This document shows, one piece after another, positions 57,878 through 64,000 of a DNA stretch of 64,000 nucleotides. Each line of letters begins with the position of its first letter. Position 1 is the stretch's first letter. The translations under genes and the position numbers were made by a program. The notes under the pieces are model-generated. The model had not been told where the DNA came from. It searched no databases and was given only the letters and a program-made list of their open reading frames with translations. This DNA is from Lichenicoccus sp965277665 (lineage in GTDB: Bacteria > Pseudomonadota > Alphaproteobacteria > Acetobacterales > Acetobacteraceae). The stretch is taken from NCBI RefSeq assembly GCF_965277665.1, contig NZ_OZ255835.1:1054001-1118000 (forward strand). Direction: 5' to 3'.

Positions 57878-58612
57878 CTAGCTGCCGGGAGGCTGCTCCA
57901 GCAGGCGCCAGGCCCCGCCGGCCAGGATCTCGGTCGGGCGGAAGCGCGCCTTGTAGGCCATCTTGCGGCTGTCCGCGACCCAGTAGCCGAGATAGACGTA
58001 GGGCAGGTCGAGCAGGCGGCCGCGTTCGATCAGCCAGGTGATCGCGAAGCTGCCGAGCGAGCGGCTGGCGCGGTCGGCGGCAAAGAAGCTGTACACTGCG
58101 GACAGGCCGTCGCCGAGCCGGTCAGTCAGGCACACGCCGATCAGGCTGTCGTCGGGCTCGCGGAACTCGACCAGGAAGGTCTCGATCGGGGTGTCCTCGA
58201 TCATCGCCCGGTAGTCGTAGAAGCTCATGCCGGCCATGTCGCCGTCGCCATGCCGCGCCTGCTGGTAGCGCTGGAACAGCGCGTACTGCTCGGTGGTGGC
58301 GCGCGCCGGGACCTCGAAGCCCTCGACGCCGGCATTGCGCCGCATGATGCGCTTCAGCGTCCGGCCGGGCGTGAACAGCGCCACCGGAATGCGTATCGGC
58401 ACGCAGGCGTTGCAGGCCGGACAGACCGGCGCATAGGCGATGTTGTGGCTGCGCCTGAATCCGGCGCGCGACAGCCGGTCATGCAGGTTTTCCGCGTCCG
58501 GCCCGGTGATCTCGGTCACCACCTTGCGCTCGGTGCGGCCGGCGACATAGGGGCAGGGCAGCGGCGCCGTCGTGTAGAAGAATTGCGGGCGCCGCGGCGC
58601 CGTATAGGTCAT
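57878..58612 (-). CDS. bpt: Aspartate/glutamate leucyltransferase (arginyl-tRNA-protein transferase family)
   Basis: A 244-residue enzyme that adds Leu to N-terminal Asp or Glu, making an N-degron for ClpAP. The Cys-rich N-terminus has PCPYVAGRTERKVVTEI and CPACNACVPIRIPV. The C-terminal core includes GVCLTDRLGDGLSAVYSFF and LPYVYLGYWVADSRKMAYKARFRP. It is downstream of hemB on the same strand, a common alphaproteobacterial neighbourhood, with the acylase gene between. Confidence 0.95.
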   Translation of the reverse strand: MTYTAPRRPQFFYTTAPLPCPYVAGRTERKVVTEITGPDAENLHDRLSRAGFRRSHNIAYAPVCPACNACVPIRIPVALFTPGRTLKRIMRRNAGVEGFEVPARATTEQYALFQRYQQARHGDGDMAGMSFYDYRAMIEDTPIETFLVEFREPDDSLIGVCLTDRLGDGLSAVYSFFAADRASRSLGSFAITWLIERGRLLDLPYVYLGYWVADSRKMAYKARFRPTEILAGGAWRLLEQPPGS

Positions 58613-58699
58613 GCAGCAACCGGGATCATGCTCGGGCCCACTTCAAGTGTCTGGGGCTCATAGGTCTGGCAAAACCTCGTTGACGCGTTGAACTCGAAC

Positions 58700-61132
58700 T
58701 TACGGAAGCAGTGTCGCCGCAGCCGATAGGGTGCCGGGCTGCTCGGGGATCAGCATGCTATCGCCACTTGCCCATCGGTGCATCAAATTCCACGCGTCGC
58801 CGGACAGCCAGTTTCCCGATTGTCCGGGTGTTGCGACGTAGCGGCTGCGCTCCGGGGCGGCGAGGTCATAGACACCGCGATACGCCGCACCGTGGCTCGC
58901 GGTGAAGTCGCCGAGCATGCCATTTCCGGAACGAAACAAGGTGGTGTCGTCGCCGGGGATCGCGATCCTGCGCCGTGCCACGCGGCCGGCCAGCGGCAGG
59001 GCGTGCAGGAAGGCGTTCTCGAACACCGCCGCATGCGGCCCGGACCAGCGCCACGATCGCGGGGCGTCGCCCTGGCTTGCCGCGATGGCGGCGGTGGCGT
59101 CCTCGAGAGCGCGCAGCAGGGCCCGGTCGCAGTCGGGGCAGGCGGCGCGGCCGGCATCCGAGAGCAGGAATGTCGCGAAATCCGGCCAGGGTCCGATGAC
59201 GGCCTGGTCGATGCCGCCCTCGCGCAGCCGGTCGGCGACAAAGCGCTGCATCCAGGCATTGAAGATCAGCGGCTGCGGCGCACCCTGGGTCATGCGCCCG
59301 TCCCAGCCGGCGAGCAGGCCGAGCGCCGCGGCGGCGCGGCTTGCCCTGGCCGGCTGCAGGCGGCGCTCGAGCAGTCCCGGCAGCGTTGCCGCGGCAAAGG
59401 CGCTGGCGATGTCGGTCTGCATGCGCACGAAATCGTCCACGTCGTGCCGAGGCGTCTGCGCGAGCAGCGCACGTATGCGTCGCGCCCGCCAGTCGCCCGG
59501 CCAGTCGCGCCCCATATAGACCGGAAAATCGGACCCGGCGGTGCGCTCGTTGCCGTTGAGCAGGTGGCCGCTGGCGGGCGCCACGATGTGTGGGAGCGCC
59601 TCTCCGGAGGCGGCACCGACCCAGTCATGCGCACCATCGGCGCCATCCTGGGGAAAGCTGCCGTCGCCGGCGCGACGCAGCGGCACCATCCCGGTGGTGA
59701 ACAGCGCGATCCGGCTGCGGTCGGCGACCAGCAGGTTCTGCACCGGGGCGGCGCTGGCGGCGGCGGCCCGTCCGGCCTGCTCGATGCTCGTGGCATCGTC
59801 GAGGGCAGCGAGGCCGGCGGCGATGTCCTCATGCTCCGGCGTTGTCGGGGCCAGCGCCTCCATCGCGACCGCCAGCAGCCGGCCATGCCGGCCGGGGAGT
59901 GCGTCACTCAGCGCGTCGCTGATCACCGGGCCGTGCCGGGTCTCGCGCACCGTCATCACCACGTCCGGGCCGCCGCGCACCCGGATGCGCTCGGTGCGGG
60001 TGAGGAACGGGCGCGGGCCGTCAGGGGTGAGGTAGCCGCCGCCCGGGCCTTGAGGGCCTCCGGGCGCCGGCCGCTCGATGAACAGGTCCTGGCAGTCGGC
60101 CTCGTTGCTGGTGAAGCTCCAGGCGATGTGGGTGTTCTGGCCGAGCACCAGGAACGGCACCCCGGGCGCGGTGGCGCCGGTCAGCACGCCGCCGGGCCGG
60201 GCGATCCGGGCGAGGTACCAGATCCCGGGAAAGCCCAGGGCGAGGTGCGGGTCGCCGGCCAGCAGCGGCGCGCCGGTGGCGCTGTGCGCGCCATCCACCG
60301 CCCACTCGTCGGAGGCGTCCGCGGGCAGGGTGTAGGCAGCCGGATAACGCGGCAGGCTTCGGTCGAGGTCTGCCGCCAGGCGAGACAGCGCCGGGTCCGG
60401 GAGCGACGACTGCGGCGGCAATGCCGCGTCCTGCACCGGCTGCAGGGCAAGCTGGCGCTGCAGCGGAATGCGGTCGGAGAGCGCCAGGCGCGCCAGCTCG
60501 GTGCGCCAGTTGCCGGCCAGCGTCAGCGCCAGCAGCCGGCCCCAGAGCAGGCTGTCCACCGGCGTCCACGGCTCGGGCGCGCCGAGCAGCAGGAACTCGG
60601 GCGCGATGAGGCGGCCGCGTGCGGCGATCTCGGCATTCACGCCCCGCGCATAGGCGTCGAGCAGCGCCCGTGTGGCGGCGGGCAGCGCCGGATAGGCGGC
60701 CGCGGCCCGCCGGCGCACGCCCAGCACCCGCATCATGCGGTCGATCGGGAGTGCGGCTGGCCCGGCGATCTCGGCGACGCGCCCGGAGCCGACCCGGCGC
60801 ATCAGCTCCATCTGGAACATGCGGTCGCGGGCATGCAGGAAGCCGAGGGCGGCGGCGGCATCCTCGGCGCTGGCGGCGGTGATGCGCGGAATGCCGTAGC
60901 CGTCGAGGCTGATGCTCACCGGATGCGACAGGCCGGCGATGCGCAGGGTCTGGCGGGTCGGCGGCAGCGTCCACCAGAGCGCGCCTGCCACGCCGCAGAG
61001 CAGCAGGACCACGACTGACGCTGCCGCGCCGGCGAGACGCAGCACCGGTCTCGCGAGGGACGTCCTCAGGCGAGCCGCTCCGCGGCGTGAGGAATCGTTT
61101 TCAGGCGAGCCGCTCCGCGGCGTCGACGGCAA
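58700..61132 (-). CDS. Penicillin acylase family protein (Ntn-hydrolase)
   Basis: An 810-residue predicted envelope enzyme. An N-terminal membrane anchor or signal (residues about 29-55, LRLAGAAASVVVLLLCG) precedes the alpha region. Autocleavage probably exposes S274 in ADASDEWAVDG as nucleophile; ATGAPLLAGDPHLAL and LVLGQNTHIAWSFTSNEADCQDLF are conserved beta-chain motifs. Substrate may be beta-lactams, N-acyl-homoserine lactones or other amides; sequence alone does not decide. The assigned start lies 31 bp inside hemB; later starts are possible because a short duplication spans this junction. Confidence 0.88.
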   Translation of the reverse strand: MPSTPRSGSPENDSSRRGAARLRTSLARPVLRLAGAAASVVVLLLCGVAGALWWTLPPTRQTLRIAGLSHPVSISLDGYGIPRITAASAEDAAAALGFLHARDRMFQMELMRRVGSGRVAEIAGPAALPIDRMMRVLGVRRRAAAAYPALPAATRALLDAYARGVNAEIAARGRLIAPEFLLLGAPEPWTPVDSLLWGRLLALTLAGNWRTELARLALSDRIPLQRQLALQPVQDAALPPQSSLPDPALSRLAADLDRSLPRYPAAYTLPADASDEWAVDGAHSATGAPLLAGDPHLALGFPGIWYLARIARPGGVLTGATAPGVPFLVLGQNTHIAWSFTSNEADCQDLFIERPAPGGPQGPGGGYLTPDGPRPFLTRTERIRVRGGPDVVMTVRETRHGPVISDALSDALPGRHGRLLAVAMEALAPTTPEHEDIAAGLAALDDATSIEQAGRAAAASAAPVQNLLVADRSRIALFTTGMVPLRRAGDGSFPQDGADGAHDWVGAASGEALPHIVAPASGHLLNGNERTAGSDFPVYMGRDWPGDWRARRIRALLAQTPRHDVDDFVRMQTDIASAFAAATLPGLLERRLQPARASRAAAALGLLAGWDGRMTQGAPQPLIFNAWMQRFVADRLREGGIDQAVIGPWPDFATFLLSDAGRAACPDCDRALLRALEDATAAIAASQGDAPRSWRWSGPHAAVFENAFLHALPLAGRVARRRIAIPGDDTTLFRSGNGMLGDFTASHGAAYRGVYDLAAPERSRYVATPGQSGNWLSGDAWNLMHRWASGDSMLIPEQPGTLSAAATLLP
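61066..61123. repeat. 23-bp direct repeat duplicating the hemB 3' end
   Basis: Identical 23-bp copies lie at 61066-61088 and 61101-61123, with a 12-bp spacer. The copy at 61101 encodes the hemB C-terminus (AAERLA plus stop); the other lies inside the acylase reading frame. Confidence 0.85.
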
Positions 61133-62108
61133 AGTAGGTCAGCACGCCGCTGGCGCCGGCGCGCTTGAACGCCAGCAGGCTCTCCATCATCGCGCGGTCG
61201 CGATCGAGCCAGCCGCGGCCGGCGGCGGCCATGATCATCGCGTACTCGCCCGAGACCTGGTAGGCGAAGGTCGGCACCGAGAAGCGGTCGCGCACCCGGC
61301 GGACGATGTCGAGATACGGCATGCCCGGCTTGACCATCACCATGTCCGCACCTTCGAGCAGGTCGAGCTCGACCTCGCGCAACGCCTCGTCGCTGTTCGC
61401 CGGGTCCATCTGGTAGGTCTTCTTGTCGCCGCGCAGCAGGCCGCCGGAGCCGAGCGCGTCGCGGAACGGGCCGTAGAACGCACTCGCATACTTGGCCGCA
61501 TACGACATCAGGCGGGTGTGGATCAGGTCCTCGGCATCGAGTGCTGCGCGGATCGCGCCGATGCGGCCGTCCATCATGTCCGAGGGGGCGAGGATGTCGA
61601 TGCCGCTGTGCGCCTGGTTCAGCGCCTGCCGGACCAGCACGGCGACGGAGGCGTCGTTGGCCACGTAGGCTTCACGCAGCACGGGGTCCTCGCGCAGCAC
61701 GCCGTCATGGCCGTGGCTTGTATAGGGGTCGAGTGCGACGTCGCCGATCAGGCCCATCTCGGGGAACTCGGACTTCAGCAGCCGGGCGCTGCGGCAGATC
61801 AGGTTGTCCGGATTGCCACTTTCGGTGCCCTCGTCGTCGCGCTTGTCCAGCGGCGTCATCGGGAACAGCGCGATCGCCGGAATGCCGAGCCTTGCGGCCG
61901 GTGCGACATGCGCCGCCAGCCGGTCCAGCGTCACCCGCTTCACGCCCGGCATCGAGGACACCTCGGTTTCGGTATTGCTGCCTTCGGTGACGAAGATCGG
62001 CCAGATCAGGTCGTCCACCGAGAGCCGGGTCTCGGCGACCAGCCGGCGGGTGAAGCCGTCATGGCGGTTGCGTCGCAGGCGGGTGCTCGGATAGCGGCCG
62101 ATGGTCAT
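61101..62108 (-). CDS. hemB: Delta-aminolevulinic acid dehydratase (porphobilinogen synthase)
   Basis: A 335-residue enzyme condensing two 5-aminolevulinate molecules to porphobilinogen in haem synthesis. LIWPIFVTEG, DVALDPYTSHGHDG, and APSDMMDGRIGAIR with its first catalytic Lys region (YAAKYASAFYGPFRDA) lead to the Schiff-base Lys in ADMVMVKPGMPYLDI. The zinc-binding Cys triad is replaced by the Asp-type sequence, as in other alphaproteobacteria. ATG 62108 (MTIGRYPSTRLRR) is chosen; the upstream frame runs into the palindrome array. Confidence 0.96.
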   Translation of the reverse strand: MTIGRYPSTRLRRNRHDGFTRRLVAETRLSVDDLIWPIFVTEGSNTETEVSSMPGVKRVTLDRLAAHVAPAARLGIPAIALFPMTPLDKRDDEGTESGNPDNLICRSARLLKSEFPEMGLIGDVALDPYTSHGHDGVLREDPVLREAYVANDASVAVLVRQALNQAHSGIDILAPSDMMDGRIGAIRAALDAEDLIHTRLMSYAAKYASAFYGPFRDALGSGGLLRGDKKTYQMDPANSDEALREVELDLLEGADMVMVKPGMPYLDIVRRVRDRFSVPTFAYQVSGEYAMIMAAAGRGWLDRDRAMMESLLAFKRAGASGVLTYFAVDAAERLA

Positions 62109-62178
62109 GCGGTGCCCTGACTGGTCGTCTGATGAAGCCGCTTTATCCGTCAGCCGACGACGCAAAGCGACCCCCCAC

Positions 62179-62231
62179 CTAGTGTCCCGAACCAGAAGTT
62201 CGTAGGACTTCTGGTTCTCAGTGGACACTAG
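62179..62231. repeat. Nested palindrome ending in CTAGTGTCC/GGACACTAG
   Basis: Outer arms CTAGTGTCC (62179-62187) and GGACACTAG (62223-62231) enclose inner arms AACCAGAAGT/ACTTCTGGTT. GGACACTAG occurs again at 62292-62300, joined to AGAGC. It lies upstream of hemB. Confidence 0.8.
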
Positions 62232-62308
62232 GCTTATCAACAAGATAGTGGCCTCCTTGTCTCCAAAATTCGCGTGCGAATTTCAAAGGCAGGACACTAG
62301 AGCCTGAT

Positions 62309-62335
62309 CGTCTCAGGCTGAACCAGCCTGAGACG
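62309..62335. repeat. Perfect 12-bp palindrome
   Basis: CGTCTCAGGCTG (62309-62320) and CAGCCTGAGACG (62324-62335) flank a three-base loop. It lies between the two nested palindromes of the array left of the IS element. Confidence 0.75.
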
Positions 62336-62360
62336 TGAAGCAGTCTCTAGATCAATCTGG

Positions 62361-62402
62361 TAGAGCAAGTTTACCGGCTCAACTTGAGCCGGTCTTGCTC
62401 TA
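62361..62402. repeat. Nested TAGAGC palindrome at the left IS boundary
   Basis: Outer arms TAGAGCAAG (62361-62369) and CTTGCTCTA (62394-62402) enclose CCGGCTCAA/TTGAGCCGG with a one-base centre. The IS element begins at the next base. Confidence 0.85.
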
Positions 62403-63184
62403 GGTCATGTGGACGGATTTGGACAAGATGAGGCCGCAGGCGAAGGCCACGATTGACTCGTAGTTCTGCCGGGTTTTCTCGCATCGCAATGTTACTCGCT
62501 TGAAGCGCTTGAGCTTGCCGACTGCCTGCTCGATACGGGCGCGAGTTTTGTAGAGCAGCCTCGGGAAGTGCCTGGGGCTGTGGACGGTGATCTTGCGGAC
62601 CGGAATCAGTGGGACGATGCCAAGCTTTCGTGCTGCGCTTCGGTTGCTCTTGGCGTCGTAGCCTTTGTCAGTCAGCACGGCACGCGGCTTGATGTCGGGA
62701 CCGATGCCGAGCAACAGGGGGAACTGCGGGCTGTCGTTGGCCTCGCCGCCGGTCAGATGGAAGGCGAGTGGCTGCCCATCGAAGTCGGTCTTGAGGTGGA
62801 TTTTGGTCGAGAAGCCGCCGCGCGACCGGCCAAGCGCCTGATTTTGCTGCCCCCTTTTGCACCTGCGGCCGAGACATGAGCGCGAACCGTAGTGCTGTCG
62901 AACATCTGCACGAGGTGCGCTCTGGGGCTGAGTTCGGCCAGCGACTGAAAGAATGCCTCGAAGACACCGCTGTTGCTCAGCCGCGAGAACCGCTTCCAGA
63001 CCGTGTTCCAGAGCCCGTATTCGGCTGGCAGCGCCCGCCACGAGACGTTCTGCAGCGTGAAGAAATGCAGCGCCTCGAGAAAGCGTCTGTCATCACGAGC
63101 CTTCTCGCCCCGCCTCGGAAGACAGCCCCGGAAGACCTCCAGAACGATCTCCCAATCCTCCTCGCTCATCCGCGTCAGCATCAA
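62400..63184 (-). CDS. IS5-family transposase, OrfA/OrfB joined by -1 frameshift
   Basis: A DDE transposase. OrfA (63184 to 62753) starts MMLTRMSEEDWEIVLEVFRG and contains MFDSTTVRAH (first Asp). OrfB continues in the -1 frame from a slippery run of four A and five G (62850-62858 on the plus strand, read in reverse), giving STKIHLKTDFDGQPLAFHLT, VLTDKGYDAKSNR (second Asp) and YKTRARIEQAVGKLKRFKRV (Glu). The frame change is the programmed type known in IS427-like elements, not damage. The TAG stop is completed by the target TA outside the inverted repeat. Confidence 0.9.
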
Positions 63185-63264
63185 ACAGGTCCACTTCTGC
63201 CGACCCGCTATGAATCACTGATCGACCGTCTTGTGAATCCCTGGCCGATTCCGTCCACATGACC
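62403..63264 (-). mobile_element. IS5-family insertion sequence (IS427-group-like), complete
   Basis: An 862-bp element bounded by 20-bp terminal inverted repeats (GGTCATGTGGACGGATTTGG at the left; the right end differs at two positions). The flanking TA on both sides is the probable target duplication within CTAG. It contains one transposase split in two frames joined by a slippery run. It sits between two TAGAGC/GCTCTA palindromes. Confidence 0.9.
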
Positions 63265-63365
63265 TAGAGCAGCGTCCGATCAATTGGGATCGCCTCGCGA
63301 TGCCAATTGATCGGACGCTGCTCTATCAAACGACAAGCAGAGCATGATCGATCGGATCATGCTCT
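63265..63365. repeat. Two adjacent TAGAGC-type palindromes right of the IS
   Basis: The first has perfect 23-bp arms (63265-63287 and 63303-63325) starting TAGAGCAGCG and containing CCGATCAATTGG, with ATCGC/GCGAT inside the loop. The second has 11-bp arms AGAGCATGATC/GATCATGCTCT (63339-63349 and 63355-63365). It lies upstream of the toxin-antitoxin pair. Confidence 0.9.
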
Positions 63366-63453
63366 AGCGGATGCGCTCCGACTGCCGCACTGACTGCTTG
63401 CTGCGCCGAATGGAAGCGAATATGGTGACTACAGTGGTCGCAGGGGACAGGTG

Positions 63454-63693
63454 ATGCAGCAGATCCAGCTTCGGGATGCCAAGGCGACGTTGTCGGCGGT
63501 GATCGACCAGGCGCGGCAGGGCGAGCCCTGCATCATCACCCGGCATGGCAGGCCGGAGGCGGTCGTGCTCGGTTTCGACGAGTGGCAGCGTCTCTCGCAG
63601 GTGCCGTCGTTCGGCCGCTTGCTGATGGCGGCCCCCCTCGATGCGGACGACGTGCCGCCCCGCCAGGACGGGTTGCGACAGGTCGAGCTCTGA
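63454..63693 (+). CDS. Phd/YefM-type antitoxin
   Basis: A 79-residue antitoxin. The N-terminal DNA-binding dimer fold reads MQQIQLRDAKATLSAVIDQARQGEPCIITRHGRPEAVVLGFDEW, typical of the prevent-host-death family. The short C-terminal tail should wrap and block the toxin. ATG 63454 has AGGGGA six bases upstream; a GTG at 63451 is equally in frame. The toxin starts four bases after its stop. Such pairs usually repress their own promoter. Confidence 0.88.
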   Translation: MQQIQLRDAKATLSAVIDQARQGEPCIITRHGRPEAVVLGFDEWQRLSQVPSFGRLLMAAPLDADDVPPRQDGLRQVEL

Positions 63694-63697
63694 GCTT

Positions 63698-64000
63698 GTG
63701 TATCTCGTCGATACCGACGTGCTGTCGGCCGGCGCGCCGACCAAGGCGGTTGCCTCGCCGGCCTTGTCGGCCTGGATGGATCGCAACAGCCTCGGCCTGT
63801 ATCTATCGGTGATCACGGTGGCCGAGCTGGAAGACGGAATTGCCAAGAGCCGCAGGCTGGGAGCGACCCGCAAGGCCGACCGGCTCGCGGAGTGGCTGCA
63901 GACCCTGCTGCATCTCTACGGTGCCCGGGTGCTTCCCGTCGACCTGGACGTCGCGCGGCTCACCGGAGCGCTTGCCGACCGGGCGCGCGCCGCGGGGCAG
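63698..64000 (+). CDS. PIN-domain toxin (VapC-like), truncated by window end
   Basis: 101 codons visible to the edge. The first PIN acidic residue is in VYLVDTDVLSAG and the second in SVITVAELEDGIAKSR; the third and fourth, expected about 35-40 residues later, are near or past the edge (VLPVDLDVARLTGALADRARAAGQ seen). A predicted ribonuclease, neutralised by the upstream antitoxin. It starts with GTG at 63698, four bases after the antitoxin stop. Confidence 0.86.
   Translation, partial: MYLVDTDVLSAGAPTKAVASPALSAWMDRNSLGLYLSVITVAELEDGIAKSRRLGATRKADRLAEWLQTLLHLYGARVLPVDLDVARLTGALADRARAAGQ

Noticed and set aside
62753..63184. IS transposase judged broken by a frameshift
   Set aside because: A slippery run of A and G lies at the frame change and both halves contain complete motifs; this is the programmed -1 arrangement of IS427-like elements, with intact inverted repeats.

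Overview
The window is GC-rich chromosome from an alphaproteobacterium. The gene order tig-clpP-clpX-lon-hup-tRNA-nuoA..N-birA-coaX-rnj-DUF1467-proS-lolCD is typical of Rhodospirillales. Protein character, together with a hairpin-rich repeat (12.64-12.76 kb) of a kind I associate with Acetobacteraceae, suggests that family; the genus cannot be told from the sequence. Most of the 64 kb is core housekeeping DNA.

0-5.7 kb: a DEAD-box helicase running off the left edge, a GH15 glycosidase, a CopD-like membrane protein, the bifunctional NAD(P)HX repair enzyme Nnr and tRNA-Leu(UAG). 5.7-13.1 kb: the protein quality-control block (trigger factor, ClpP, ClpX, Lon), HU, tRNA-Val(UAC) and tRNA-Asp(GUC). 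13.4-26.6 kb: the respiratory complex I operon, tightly packed and in canonical order, except that nuoM is absent: the nuoL stop overlaps the nuoN start. 26.6-40.0 kb: birA, coaX, ribonuclease J, DUF1467, a 470-base intergenic region with a probable small RNA, proS, lolC/lolD, topoisomerase IB, a polytopic membrane protein and dnaE.

40.0-45.9 kb is accessory. It holds an alpha/beta hydrolase, an APH(6)-like phosphotransferase, three GNAT acetyltransferases (two are diverged copies in opposite orientation bracketing the others, one of them truncated), a decayed hydrolase and a secreted protein of unknown function. It separates dnaE from rpsB-tsf. 45.9-58.6 kb returns to core genes (FAH hydrolase, rpsB, tsf, recO, parC, bpt) with a catabolic insert between recO and parC (DHA kinase, beta-hydroxyacid dehydrogenase, MFS transporter, lipoprotein) and a GT-D/TPR-like protein after parC. 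58.7-64 kb: a penicillin-acylase-family hydrolase and hemB, an intact IS5-family (IS427-like) element inserted inside an array of palindromes, and a Phd/VapC-type toxin-antitoxin pair cut by the right edge.

Two patterns cross these regions. A family of intergenic palindromes bounded by TAGAGC/GCTCTA, usually with a GATCCGATC/GATCGGAT core, recurs at about 12.9, 29.9, 30.6, 45.9, 62.2-62.4 and 63.3 kb. Short tandem duplications (12-30 bp) recur at gene ends and junctions (nuoI/nuoJ, the proS 3' end, parC/GT-D, hemB/acylase).
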